Source: Aspidiotus rigidus (lineage: Eukaryota > Arthropoda > Insecta > Hemiptera > Diaspididae). Taken from it: DNA of 64,000 nucleotides. Each line of letters starts with the position of its first letter. The first letter of the stretch is position 1. Both the position numbers and the translations under genes were made by a program. Shown here piece after piece: positions 52,441 to 64,000 of the stretch. The stretch spans positions 1,911,405-1,975,404 of the forward strand of contig JAVHKY010000061.1 of the NCBI GenBank assembly GCA_035079385.1. Direction: 5' to 3'. Under the pieces are notes generated by a model. That model saw only the letters and a list, made by a program, of their open reading frames with translations. It did no database searches and had not been told where the DNA came from.

Positions 52441-54582
52441 ACAAACAAACAAATTCTATACTCATCACAGAGAAAAAATCATCAGAATAAACGCCAGTTT
52501 GTCTTTTCCAAACAATACACACACGGTAACAGCCATCCGATTACCTCTTTGACGTACCCTATTCGCACATAAAGCGATCTGTAGTGGCGCTGTTGTCAAT
52601 GTCGAGAAGGTGATCATGTCGTTTTTCACCATAAGACAGCACGTTAATAAAATCGACTGTACCTTCTCAAAATATTATTTTTTCTGAAAAATGTATGGAA
52701 CAAAAATTGCAGTCCTCTTAATTTCCTGTCGAGTGAATATAATTTCAAATATCTCGGATGAATTTTTCAAGATCATCACCTTTTCGCCAAGCTTCCGCAA
52801 ATGACCGTCACAGAAAATGTAGAGAGCGCCTTCTTTGATTTTATTCGCGAATAGCGACAAACCACTGAGTCTCCATAAGTGTGCGAAAATCATCGCCATT
52901 TTAAGAATTATCGATCTTGTCAAAAAATTGTTCTCCCTCATTTCACGGTATTGATAGAATGTATTCTTCTTTGATCAAAAATCTTAGTTTAATTGTCTTT
53001 AAACAGAACTATTTTTAAACCGAATTCCTATCCTTCTTATCATAAATTCAAGGGTGCCAGTGGTATTGAATTAATTTTTATCTAGGGCAAGTTTTACTGG
53101 TTTCTTATATCTCTACTCTATCTCTATAATATCTGTGTATTTGTTCGTTGTTTTATTTCATGTGATTTCATTGCCCTTGAATGTCTCTCGAAGGATACAC
53201 TTTGTGACTAGACACAAGCTTCTGATTCAGTAAGCCTAATATTTAATTTTTCTTGAAATCTCAAATAGCGTAAAATTATCTAATGAATGATGCACTCACG
53301 AAGTCGAAATAATTCGATATGCATTTCGTTGCCGTTATTCTCAATTTTTATCTTCTATTACTCTCTAAATTTTTCCTATTGATGCAGACAAAGTTTTGGT
53401 GCAAGAGTCAATCCAGCGCAATGAACAACAAAATTAAGAATGATAATATTCGTCGCAAATATTTTCCTTTAATAAATAAATACTAAAACGCACAAACGAT
53501 TTTGGTTGAAAAACTATCATCCAGTACGATCAAAACGAAACTGCAACATAAACGTTGACTTAGAAATAATTAAAAAAAAAAAAAGAATAAGAATAAGAAT
53601 ACAAAAATTGAAAGGGAGGACGAAGCAGAAGTAAGTGACACGATAGGAAAGTGAGTAAGAGCAGAAACCTGTTTTATGAGGTTCCTCTTTCCCATCACAC
53701 TCCGGAATGTGTTCATTGAGCAAGAAATAGTTGTTCATCGTAATTACGTATTAGGATTAATTTTCATGACTTTGAGACAGGCCCGTCGTTTTCATGTGGC
53801 AGAACGGGCGATTGCCCTGAGTGGCGTATTTAAAAGGCGGCAAAATTAAGGAAAAATTGGAAAATTAATCAACATTAAAGTTGGAAGAAAAAAAATTAAT
53901 TAAGGAAAATGAAAGTTCGATACGGTCGCAGACAATATTGCTTTCATTTCTATTTCCACGATAACGACATCCAGTGTTAGTAGAAGGAGTAAAATGTGCC
54001 ACCTTACGAGTATCCAGAAGAAAAACTATGCTCGGGGTGGCAGAATAGCTCGCGAGGAGTCAGCTTTCGAGTGCTATACGTTATCAAAGTACCCTCTTCA
54101 TATTATGGTCTATACCTCTCTAAAAATGATGATTATATATTCACTAAGAAGGGAGAAACAAATGCTGAATTTTTAGGTTGGTAATAATAAATATTAATAA
54201 TAACAGCCTCATTTACGCCAATTTTGCCCAACAGCCTCGCAACCATCCACAATTTGTGAATTTCTGCGGTGCGGTAACACTAAGCTTCCCAGGGTGCCCC
54301 AGTCCGGCTTGGGAAGGTGACGAAATGATGCGTTCTTATTACACGTTTGTCCTCTTATTAACTTTCTTCGTATGTGCTTGAGATAGGGGTTGCTAGTTTA
54401 CCCAATTAACCGCGTGTACAGCTTCCCATCTACCACACAGGCCTGTTCGAGCGTTAAGATACCGCCGATAATCCCCACTTCTAGATTATCCGACTCATTG
54501 CTGATACAGTTGATTGGCTCAATGTTAACAGATAGCACAATATTAGAAATGATGAACTGTTCGAGAGATAACCTGTATTGAA
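51406..54582. other. Intron upstream of Z5
   Basis: Nothing coding recognised. 53.66-53.70 kb has a lone AAACCTGTTTTATGAGGTTCC resembling the ends of the CAGGGAACCTG family. 53.78-53.83 kb has GGCCCGTCG and GGGCGATTGCCC pieces of hAT-MITE type. Confidence 0.4.
52390..52452. repeat. (TAAA)n microsatellite
   Basis: About 12 TAAA units then three CAAA units. Confidence 0.95.
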
Positions 54583-56667
54583 AACGGCTCTGCTCGCACT
54601 TTTATTAAAAACACCAGTTTGGTAGATACAACGGTTCTACGTGTACCTTTCGACGTCACTAAGGCGTCTTCTTCAGGAACGACATATAAATAAACTAAAA
54701 CTATAATGAGAAAGGAAAGAAGACGCGTTGGTCAAAAAAGCTGGAACATGAAAAATCAAGGATCTCATTATCGTTCTTGAGAATGATAGTAGCGTAAGTG
54801 GAATCAGGTTTTCGAATACATAATATATCAGGTTTGAAATTGACAGTCTTATTTTTAATTACCTCGCACATTAATTTGTGGATTTTTCTCTTCCGGATAT
54901 CTCTTTCGTAGGCTAAAATACAAACTTTTTCGAAATTAAATTTATGATTAGCATCGGAGGCGTGGCAGGACAGAGCAGTGCAGTGTTATCGTTATAGTCC
55001 CTCTCATCTCTTTTATGTTGGTGTATTCTACAAGATAGATATTGAAGAGTCTCATCAACATATGAGAGGAGGCAGTCAACGAAAGATATTTCATAGGTGA
55101 GTTCGGATTTTTTAAAGAATAGTGTAGGATCTTTAGTTTTGGAGAACATGATATTATCGATAGTATAAGTTGACAGTTTTTCAAGGAAATACAGATTTCA
55201 TTGTCAAGTTATTTTTGCTCACTATAACACTGCTTTGTCCTACATAATGCAGACTGTAATATTTATAATATTATTGATGGGGATGACACCATGTTTAAAG
55301 TTAAAAACTGAATTGACAAATTGTTTTGGGTAACCGTAAAATATGCAGTTCTTCTAGAGCATCATTATGAAAGATAGGACTGGACAATTGTATCCTTTTC
55401 CTTTTAAATTTACCGCAGTATTGAACTTGAAATGATAAGGTTGGTTCGAAAAATGGTGGACTTTTCTATCGGGGTACGTAGGTTTTTTAAAAAGGATACT
55501 CGTGATTGCGAACTAAAGAAATGTCCAAACAATTGATTACGTTATTTTCTATTTATTTTTTTTTTCAAAGTAAAGATCAAATTATTATGAAAAGGATTTA
55601 AAGTAGTCAAAATTTCATATAAAAAAATTTTCTTGGATTATAAAAAGAGAGTAATCAGCATACTTCGTCATAAATTTTGTGTTATTTTTAAATTCATCAT
55701 GAACGTCAATAAAAAGTTTATCCAACCCCGTATTTAGGGGGGGCCAAGGCGGCCATGGCCCCGGGCCTCCACCAAAGAGGGGCCTCCACCACCCTCACTT
55801 TTTTTTTCATTCACTGATTCCTTCCAAATCGGGGGGGGGGGGCAATTGGGTTGAAAAATTTAATAGGAGCCCCCACCACCGCTGGCCCCCGGGCTCAAAA
55901 ATCCTAAATCCGGCCCTGGTTTATCTAAAACAATTTCTGATACGATAGCGGAAAGAGGACTGCCCACAGCCAAAATCCATTAGTTGAGAATAAAATTGAC
56001 TATTGAATGTAAGGTAACTATTACGGAGACAGAAAGAGATACCTTCAAAAAATAATTCTCTATTGAGAGCGATATGAGGTTTTATGTCATTCCACTTTAA
56101 CGGGAGAATACCTAGAGTTAGTTCTACATTTAGGTATGTTGGCGTACATAGAGATTACGTTAAAAGAAACAAAAATGTTATCAGGTTCTAAAATTACATC
56201 TGAAATTATATTAGGTAGAGTAAATAAAAAGAAGATAGAATATATTACTCGTAATATAATTTTTTATTGCACTAAGAAATATTGGCGAGGAAGCTGGACA
56301 AGGAATGAAGAGGAGATTTTGTGAAGGAAACAACAGGGTAGAAGGGGAAGTCTGTTTTGTGGATTTTAAGGAGGCCATATATTTTAGGAGGAAGAAAGCT
56401 GTGTTGAATTGGATATTTTTCAGTTCTTTTCATGCATAGTTTTGATAATATCATTACTCTTAGTTTCTAAACTTGGGGTAGGGTCATATTTTAGAATCTT
56501 ATAAGTGGGAGTCATGCAAAACGCGTCTGTCTTTCTTTCTTTCTCATTTTAGTTTTAGTTTATTTATGTGTAGTTCCTGAAGAGGTCGCTTTAGTCACGT
56601 CGAAACGTAGAACCGTTGTATTTACCATACTGGTATTTTTCATAAAAGAGCGAACGGAGCCGTTCTT
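54583..56667 (-). mobile_element. Penelope-like element, truncated, with inverted terminal repeats
   Basis: Ends of about 145 bp (54583-54728 and 56520-56667) are inverted copies of each other, with GTAGAACCGTTGTA, TCCTGAAGA and GTCGAAA blocks. Inverted pseudo-LTR arrangements are known for Penelope elements. Minus-strand coding remains fit the class. PPKIYGLLKIHKTDFPFYP followed by SLSSFLANI (56272-56454) is the Penelope reverse-transcriptase signature. FVDCLLSYVDETLQYLSCR and HQHKRDERDYNDNTALLCPA (54913-55149) is the C-terminal H-K-x-x-x-R endonuclease-linked part. At about 2.1 kb it is half normal size and internally deleted; a hAT-type MITE sits inside. Inactive. Confidence 0.7.
55723..55918. 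mobile_element. hAT-type MITE inside the Penelope-like element
   Basis: The right end, read inward, is CAGGGCCGGATTTAGGATT, the classic hAT form. The left end is CAACCCCGTATTTAGGGGGG, a diverged copy. GTTTATC flanks both sides (55716-55722 and 55919-55925), 7 of the 8 bases expected for a hAT target duplication. Poly-G and GGCCCC interior is typical. Confidence 0.7.
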
Positions 56668-57056
56668 AATAATTCAGTGTGAACCAATCTCTGCAAGGAA
56701 AAATTCCTCATCAGTATAACCTGTTTTCTCGAAGCTGATATAGAGCCGCAAACCTTTGGGGATACGAGGTCGTGTTCGCACCGCTCCGCCACCGAGCCAC
56801 TTGGTCATCATAAAGAGCTTGAAATAATCCATCTTACACGATATCGTAGACAAGATACGTTCATTGCACGTATAGTATCTTTCACATAGACTTAAAAATA
56901 CGACTGACCTACAAATTATCGTTATTTTTTAAAACAGAATCTGCGATCGAGCGATTTTCACGAGTAGCAGACATCGAAATTCACCGGCGAGAAGTCGCAG
57001 TTTGTGGAGGCCTATCGCCGAGCTGCGACATAAGTGAGACATCTGCATAGCCATAT

Positions 57057-57259
57057 TCAAAGAATAACTTTATGAACGACTCCGACGTGCGTCTTGTGGT
57101 GATCTTTCCGCGCAAAAGCCTTACCACAAAATGTACAAACAAATGATTTTGGTACGCCGCATTCGAATTTCAAGTGAGTGCGTATACCAGTTTTGTATTT
57201 ATACTTGCGACCGCAGTTCCTGGGGCAGTAATAATACGTAATACCAAAACGTTCGGAGC
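57057..57259 (-). CDS. lola: lola alternative 3'-terminal zinc-finger exon Z4
   Basis: This 67-residue terminal exon has a lead-in of only 11 residues before the fingers. Finger 1 ligands are C12, C16, H29 and C34; the linker is FECGVPKSF; finger 2 ligands are C42, C45, H58 and H63; the tail is KVIL. The acceptor ATGTTACAG ends at 57260 in phase 1. On the minus strand it is preceded by an exceptionally long T-rich tract (57270-57313), which would act as polypyrimidine tract. A (CT)n block, (GA)n in the pre-mRNA, begins about 160 bases further upstream. The finger starts CPRNCGRKYKYK like Z9, and finger 2 has FARKDHHKTH. Expression and use are not shown. Confidence 0.85.
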
Positions 57260-57419
57260 CTGTAACATAGAAAGAAAAAAAAAAAGAAAAAAAAAAAAAA
57301 AAAAAAAAAAAAAGTGAGACTCGAATGTACGTTTAAACTACAATCGAAAAACGAAGAACGCTCTAGCTAGAGAACGTTCGTGTTCTAAAATATAATAGAC
57401 GCCTCTCCTTTCTTTTTCT

Positions 57420-57525
<106 letters not shown>

Positions 57526-57899
57526 TACCCGCACGATTAGTATAATCAATGAAAGATATTTTGTACAGCCAAAATTTAGAGGAGGGACCCATCGCGACCT
57601 AATGAAACTCCTACGTCATTTCTAGCTAAATTATTTTTCTCCTTTCAAAAAACAGGAAAACGGGTAACTACTACTTTAGTAATGTAATGAAAGAGAAGTT
57701 TCGTTTTGTTTCGTTTTTTTAAAACATTTTTCTAAGGGGTTCGGGCTATCGGCAAAAATTTGACACCGAAACCAACAAAAGTTCAATGCGCCCCTATATT
57801 CTGAAATTAAGCATATTCACCGCATCGAGAATTATTAAATAATCTACGCACGGCTACAGCTTTTTGCAATTACACAAAACGTATTAAATATAGTAGATT

Positions 57900-58014
57900 G
57901 CTTAACTAGTTACGAAAGCGGGCGTTTGTACGAGAGTGTGAAGTTTGCTGCGCGAGCGTTAGCGAGTGCAGCAATCACACCGAGTACGAACGCTCGCTTT
58001 CGTATGTAGTCAAG
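57900..58014. mobile_element. Hairpin element with GCGAGCGTTAGCGAG apex
   Basis: Arms ACGAAAGCGGGCGTTTGTAC and inverse GTACGAACGCTCGCTTTCGT meet at CGAGCGTTAGCGAG (about 57953-57966). Flanks CTTAACTAGTT and ATGTAGTCAAG extend the inverse with mismatches. Confidence 0.6.
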
Positions 58015-58022
58015 CGAGTTAC

Positions 58023-58213
58023 TTTTTTTAACAAGTACAACGAAACTCTCAATCGCGAAAGTAAATTTGCACTAGTGAAGTAGTGAAAAAACACTTTCGG
58101 TGACTCACGTCACGTTTTTCGCCCACAGTTTTGACAGTGCCGGATAAACGCCACTTTCGCTACCAAAAACCGTTGTAGAAAGAGCGTTTTCGTTGTACGT
58201 GTTAAGAAAAAAC
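58023..58213. mobile_element. MITE with TTAACAAGTACAACGAAA ends
   Basis: The left TTAACAAGTACAACGAAA (58028-58045) is inverted on the right as TTTCGTTGTACGTGTTAA (58188-58205), and the T/A runs outside are complementary too. About 190 bp, AT-flanked, non-coding. Confidence 0.55.
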
Positions 58214-58260
58214 TTTTTATTCGTTAACGATTTTTTGTATCCAGAAAATGAAACAATAAA

Positions 58261-58540
58261 GTTTTTCCCGCACATAAATTTATTAAACGTAACGTTTCGA
58301 CTACCTCGTAGTCTTTATCAAACGAAACTGCAGAAGAAATAAAAATCAAACCAGAAGATGGAAAAAAAAAGGAATACGAAATGAGATGAATCAAATACCA
58401 CTTGAAGCCGGTTAAAGATTACATATTACTTTTTATTTCAACTCCCCGTTTGATTTTCATTTCCTTTGCAGTTTCGTTTGATGAAGACCACGAGGTAGTC
58501 GAAACGTTACGTTTCAATAAATTTATGTGCGGAAAAAACC
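58261..58540. mobile_element. Inverted Penelope-like terminal repeats without body
   Basis: The left arm (58261-58352) and right arm (58446-58540) are inverted copies. Read outward each has GTTTGATGAAGAC (or GATAAAGAC), a short hairpin, and GTCGAAACGTTACG, then AATAAATTTATGTGCGG. Arrangement matches the ends of the 54.6-kb element in kind though not in sequence, with only about 90 bp between arms. Confidence 0.55.
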
Positions 58541-58832
58541 TTATTTTATTTTCTAGGGAAACGTACGTTCGAAGGAGAGAATTGCACGAAATCAAAAGCA
58601 GAACAAAACTTCAATTGGAAGATCCAATTTATCGAAAGAAATTCAACCACTACGCTGTTACAAGGTTGAAAGTGATATTTATTTCATTAAAGATGATAAA
58701 TAAATTACTTACACCATACACACGAAGACAAAAGAGAAATTTATCAACACAACGCGAATGTATTATCGTTACCATAACGAGTAGAGAGGCTCAGATATTT
58801 TCTATTGGCCATCAATTTATGTTCACAAAATT

Positions 58833-59092
58833 CTAGTGCATGACCATTTTATGTTTGATTATCATATGTGTTTTAAGATTATCTTTGCGCGAGAAAGCTT
58901 TCTCGCAAATGGCACACTTGAATTTCGGTGGTGCTCCACAACCGTACCGCAAATGCCGATTTAAATTTCCAGTGCTTTTGTAGGTCTGACCGCAACGGTT
59001 AGGGCATTCCAAAACTCTGCTCCGAATCGAGCTACAATGGTTCTCATGATTTGAATAATTCGCAGCAAGATAATGTAATTGCAATATAGCTT
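58833..59092 (-). CDS. lola: lola alternative 3'-terminal zinc-finger exon Z3 (divergent linker)
   Basis: This terminal exon encodes 86 residues. The acceptor TTTTTGTTGTAG ends at 59093, in the same phase 1. Finger 1 ligands are C30, C34, H47 and C52, all present. Finger 2 ligands are C60, C63, H76 and H81. The linker reads RYGCGAPPKF instead of the R/K-Y/F-ECGVP form of the other exons, so the Glu before the last finger-1 cysteine is Gly and Val is Ala. CPNRCGQTYK is also unusual in having Gln after Gly. All eight zinc ligands and the open frame remain, so I read it as functional but fast-evolving rather than dead. A minus-strand AATAAA is at 58678-58683, about 150 bases past the stop. Penelope-type inverted repeats lie just downstream, at 58.26-58.54 kb. 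Confidence 0.8.
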
Positions 59093-59349
59093 CTACAACA
59101 AAAATTATAAATTACGATAATTTAAAAAATTGTATTGCTACAACAAATGAACAGGAGAGGAAAGGAAAAAGATGAAGAAGAAGAAATACATACATCACTT
59201 AAAAATATGTGCGTAAGAAGACAAAGAGGAAATAAAACTAACAAGTGTATTTGCATGTACACAAATTCAGCAATCATTACTCATTGTCTAAATTTCGTTA
59301 TTTATTTGCGAACTATATTCTCTCAGTGCAATGTGAGAAAACGAAGTAC

Positions 59350-59515
59350 GCAGTGGCGGATTCACGAGGGGGGGGGGAAGACTTAGGGACTTTCCCTTCC
59401 AGAAAAAATTAAAACATAAGGGGGAAAGAAGTAAACTCGGGGTGTCAGCAAGATTTTTTTTCTTTCTTGTCGAATCTCCAAAAAGTTTCCAATTTCCTTT
59501 TCCAAATCCGCCAAT
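59350..59515. mobile_element. hAT-type MITE (CAGTGGCGGATT ends)
   Basis: Left CAGTGGCGGATTCACGAGGG with a long G-run; right AAATCCGCCAAT is the inverse of its start. About 166 bp. The 8-bp duplication is not clear. Confidence 0.55.
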
Positions 59516-59519
59516 ACGT

Positions 59520-60050
59520 ACAAGAACATTGCAGCTGTTCAAGTGAACCTTTTCGAACGACCCCCTCTGAATATTACGAAGTCCGTGTATGTGTTTGTTT
59601 AAGGTAAAAAGGTATTTTCAAAGCTAAGATACGGTAGCGAGGTTCGACGAAAATATTATTACTGTATTCAGGGCCCGCCGCCAATGAAAATTTAGCTTTC
59701 TATACACAGTAAAATATTGTATACAACTTGTGAAAATGAACCGTGAATGACTTGTGAGTGCAAATTTACTTTCCTGGATTTCGCCTCGTTCAGCAAAATT
59801 TTATTTTACCACTTGCGTAATGTACTATCAACGATTAATCCTTTATATGTACAGCACACGATACACTCCTGCACCACTGTGTGACGATTTCTTACCTCCT
59901 ACAAAAAGAATTCGAAAATTCAAGAAATAATGGAATAAAACCTAATCAATCACGCAACGAAACTTGACGAACTAGAACCTGAAAAAATACGTACAGGTAC
60001 GAAAAACACGCTTAAAAAGGATGAGGAAGAAATATATCACATAATACCAT
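59520..60050. other. Intron between Z2 and Z3, 3' part
   Basis: No gene or repeat recognised. Confidence 0.5.
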
Positions 60051-60232
60051 GGCGTCATGCCCGCGCCGGTCGCGGGGCGCCGTTCATATATGCACTGGCA
60101 CTGCTTCGAGGATAAGCAAAATACACGGCAAACTGTTAGTACTACCTTCTTAGCGGATCAAAAACGCGCAACTTTCATTCCGGGTGGTACCGTTTGCGTA
60201 GAATCCGCCCCTTCAACTCCACAGTCGCGCGG

Positions 60233-60240
60233 TATAAAAT
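60233..60240 (+). promoter_or_regulatory. TATA-box candidate in a GC-rich island
   Basis: TATAAAAT follows GTCGCGCGG in a CpG-containing block (about 60055-60360). About 30 bases on, AGTGCTTCATAATC could hold a start site. A 28-codon ATG frame follows at 60290. The block lies between Z3 and Z2, on the strand opposite to lola. Confidence 0.4.
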
Positions 60241-60289
60241 GAAGCGCAGACAAGCTCCTGAGTGCTTCATAATCTCAATCGTTTCTAAA

Positions 60290-60376
60290 ATGACTCGTAC
60301 ACACATAATGAATACCGCTGCAAGTGCTAGTAATACGTCCGACGCGACGTGGACTTTCAAATATTTTAAGCTGTAA
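60290..60376 (+). CDS. Possible 28-residue open frame downstream of the TATA candidate
   Basis: ATG at 60290, stop TAA at 60374-60376; the product starts MTRTHIMNTAASASNTSDAT. I do not recognise it. The stop overlaps GTAAGC, a good splice-donor match, so this could instead be a first exon spliced onward. It is included only because of the promoter-like sequence in front. May be chance. Confidence 0.2.
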   Translation: MTRTHIMNTAASASNTSDATWTFKYFKL

Positions 60377-60379
60377 GCT

Positions 60380-61218
60380 ACACATATAAAGGCGCTGCAC
60401 GTCGGCTTTTATGGAAATATCCTGAGCCGTGCATTAGGCTGATTTCCCAGCTCACAGAATAAATTATTTCTTCACACGAACTTATCGATCGAGCACATCA
60501 ATGACGAACTTGTACATGTACTGAACACCTCGTGAGTAATACATGTCTACCTAACGGCGCGACGAGGCAGCTTAACAAATCTTGGATATTGTTTCCTAAA
60601 TCGGTTATGTACCGCATAACAGTAAACATGAATGGCCGCAGCGTGAAATTATAAGCATGATTCTCGAGTCTTCTTGCCTATTATTCAGCAGAAGACTTGT
60701 ACATCATAAGAGAGGGGAGAAAAGGGGTAGCCATTAATACCTCGAACGCTACATGTAAGTAAATACAAACTGGTTTATTATTTGCAAAAATGATCTAGGT
60801 AATTCAGTCCAGACAGTTAATGAGTCATGTCTCTCGGAAAAAATTGAATGACTAAAAATTTGCTATAACTTACCAATAAATAAAATAGTAAAGAAAAGTA
60901 AAAGTTTACTCGGATGACGAAAAATAATTATTTTCATTATCACGCTGTAGTGACCAGATACTTCAACAATGCTGCGGTAAATTTCGTTTCCTTGATAAAC
61001 CTATTTGAAAGCACGTTGAACAATATAAAAAGATGCGTTAAGCGTGAATGTAACTCGTAATTATCGGACAATTCTGCTCGATATGGTTTGGAAGTAAGGT
61101 CAGTCAACATAACATGGAATCCACTGTAGTCATCTTCTATAATGACATCTGAAGAAGATGGTGCAAGTACGCGATCGATACTCCAGAAGAAAAGGTCAAT
61201 TTCAGCGGTAACAAATTC
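60380..61218. other. Intron and possible 3' UTR region downstream of Z2
   Basis: Nothing recognised. Confidence 0.5.
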
Positions 61219-61463
61219 TTAATTCACAATTATACCGTGTTTGAGACCCATATGACTTCTGAAACTATCTCTTTGAGCAAATTTCTTGTAGCATACGTGA
61301 CAAGAAAATCTTTTTGGAACACCGCACTCGTATTTCAAATGACGGCTGAGATGACACTTATTTTTATACTTGCGTCCACAATTATTTGGACAAATCCAAG
61401 CATCCAACGAGTAGGAGTAGTGGGAAATGGAACTGATCGACAGTTTCGCAAGACGAGCCATTT
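61219..61463 (-). CDS. lola: lola alternative 3'-terminal zinc-finger exon Z2
   Basis: This terminal exon encodes 81 residues. The acceptor CTGTTCTAG ends at 61464 and phase is 1, so the split codon is followed by Met-Ala-Arg. That ATG is inside the exon and is probably not an initiation site. Finger 1 ligands are C25, C29, H42 and C47. The linker is YECGVPKRF. Finger 2 ligands are C55, C58, H71 and H76, with a short tail GIIVN. The lead-in of about 22 residues is rich in Ser and Tyr and has no recognisable domain. The CPNNCGRKYK core links it to Z1 and to the CGRKYK exons Z4, Z7 and Z9. A 140-bp (AG)n tract lies about 540 bp upstream in the intron, where it would be transcribed as (UC)n. Confidence 0.85.
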
Positions 61464-61995
61464 CTAGAACAGAGGAAAGAAGATTCCGTTATAGCTTGTG
61501 GTCGCACCAAAATAAGTATACAGCATCAAACTGATTGAAAATAAAGTAATCTCGTGCTAGAAAACTAATTTATCCGGTAGAAAGCTCCAAAAACAGAAAC
61601 CTACATTTTATACACGATGGTAAATATTCCTATTTTGAAAGCCTTCTTGTTGCCTCCCACCTTAAGTATCAGATACTACCATATTGCCAAGCCGGCTCAA
61701 CCGGAGTTTTCATTCCTTGATTTTAGTAACCATATGGTCCTCCAAAATAAAAAAGTTTATCCTCGCCCCCAAAATCCTACCCTCTCAACAAAAAGAGTCG
61801 GTGTTGTTTATTCTATTTCCTATTTTGATCACCTCAAATTCTATGTAATATTAACCATCCAACTATTATCCGCTAAATTCTCTCAACCTTAGAAGGGATG
61901 AACGAAATCAGAATGATCATACTGCTTTGACTGTCATTCAAAAATTTCTCTATTCCAAGTACTTTTGAATGCATGTTTTATCGGCACGCGCGCGC

Positions 61996-63438
<1,443 letters not shown>

Positions 63439-63680
63439 TTAAATTTGAACACCCAGCACAATCCCATGCTTCAGCACCATGTGCGACTTTAAATTTGATT
63501 TACGCGCGACTGCTTTATTACAAATATTACACACAAAATTCTTCGGTACACCACATTCGTATCTCAAATGCTGATTCAAATTGCATTTATATTTGTATCT
63601 TCGACCACAATTGTTGGGACAATAGAAATATAATTTCGTATCATTTTTCGAACCGTCATCAGAATGTAAACTGAAACAAT
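63439..63680 (-). CDS. lola: lola alternative 3'-terminal zinc-finger exon Z1
   Basis: This terminal coding exon encodes 80 residues, counting the split first codon. The minus-strand acceptor TTTTTTCAG ends at 63681, and the exon opens with the last two bases of a codon (phase 1). Finger 1 is C2HC: C21, C25, H38, C43 (C-x3-C-x12-H-x4-C). The linker is YECGVPKNF. Finger 2 is C2H2: C51, C54, H67, H72. Eight residues follow before the stop. This is the 5'-most alternative in the window. It resembles Z2 in the CPNNCGR start of finger 1 and the KHG ending. It should confer one DNA-binding specificity on the nuclear BTB protein. An AATAAA lies on the minus strand at 63403-63408, about 30 bases past the stop, and would give a very short 3' UTR. 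Family assignment rests on the paired fingers and the ECG linker; expression is not shown. Confidence 0.85.
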
Positions 63681-64000
63681 CTGAAAAAATCATCATTAGA
63701 ATTGGATATCGTTACATGTTTGAGAATAAAAGTCTTGATGTAGGTAACGACTGGGTAAGGGGAAAAAAAAAATATTTCAATGAAAATTATAAAATATAAA
63801 AATAAAGATACAAAATTTTACCGCACTACGGTATGACGGCTTTTACAGAAAAATATCAGAAGAAGCCGAAACATAGCTCATAAGTGAGATATAGCCGTGG
63901 TCACTTTTATGGGGGTTAAATATAATAACACCGCAAAATAGAATATTTCCACAGCAAACATGTAAATAGCAACAAGATGAGAACAACCAGCAAAAAAATG
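63681..64000. other. Intron upstream of Z1, to window edge
   Basis: Nothing recognised. The shared upstream exons of the gene should lie beyond this edge. Confidence 0.5.

Noticed and set aside
58402..58836. 144-codon plus-strand frame ending opposite Z3
   Set aside because: Its first part is one arm of the Penelope-type inverted repeat and its end abuts the Z3 stop region on the other strand; no domain.

Overview
This is an intron- and transposon-rich piece of an AT-rich insect nuclear genome. The main content is a long series of alternatively used 3'-terminal exons of one gene on the minus strand. I recognise that gene as longitudinals lacking (lola), which encodes BTB/zinc-finger transcription factors. 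Thirteen small exons, labelled Z1 (63.6 kb) to Z13 (0.6 kb) in transcription order, each encode 67-90 residues. Each carries one C2HC finger, the lola-type Y/F-E-C-G linker, one C2H2 finger and a stop codon a few residues later. All 13 have a minus-strand AG acceptor just upstream, and all 13 acceptors interrupt the frame in the same phase. Any of them could therefore be joined in frame to one shared upstream exon. The shared BTB-encoding exons are not in the window and should lie beyond its right end. The order is not resolvable from this sequence; a hymenopteran is possible but not shown.

Layout, left to right. 0-5 kb: a 144-bp tandem repeat, Z13, a GC-rich stem-loop cluster, a mobile-element gene pair (Ulp1-like protease and Pif1-helicase C-terminus) and Z12. 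5-12 kb: dispersed ACCGACTTTTC repeats, a (GA)n tract, and a CAGGGAACCTG-ended element split by a 1.79-kb solo LTR. 12-27 kb: Z11, a TTAA-flanked MITE, a 1-kb foldback, two opposed Penelope-like C-termini, a decayed hAT transposase, a decayed LINE reverse transcriptase, and Z10. 27-36 kb: TAGTATA satellite, a hairpin element, a Harbinger-like MITE, Z9 and Z8. 36-44 kb: MITEs, nested foldbacks, Z7, Z6 and a near-perfect palindrome. 44-57 kb: mostly featureless intron, a 460-bp (ATT)n tract, Z5, and a Penelope-like element carrying a hAT-type MITE. 57-64 kb: the densest exon cluster (Z4, Z3, Z2, Z1), with foldbacks, two long dinucleotide tracts and a plus-strand TATA-type promoter candidate.

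The exons work as a choice set. A transcript carrying the common BTB part takes one terminal exon, giving a protein with one of at least 13 DNA-binding ends. Drosophila lola does this by cis- and trans-splicing. Whether trans-splicing or exon-proximal promoters operate here cannot be read from DNA alone. Other protein-like signals are transposon remains, apart from the Ulp1-like protease, which keeps its complete catalytic set. No rRNA, convincing tRNA or CRISPR was seen.
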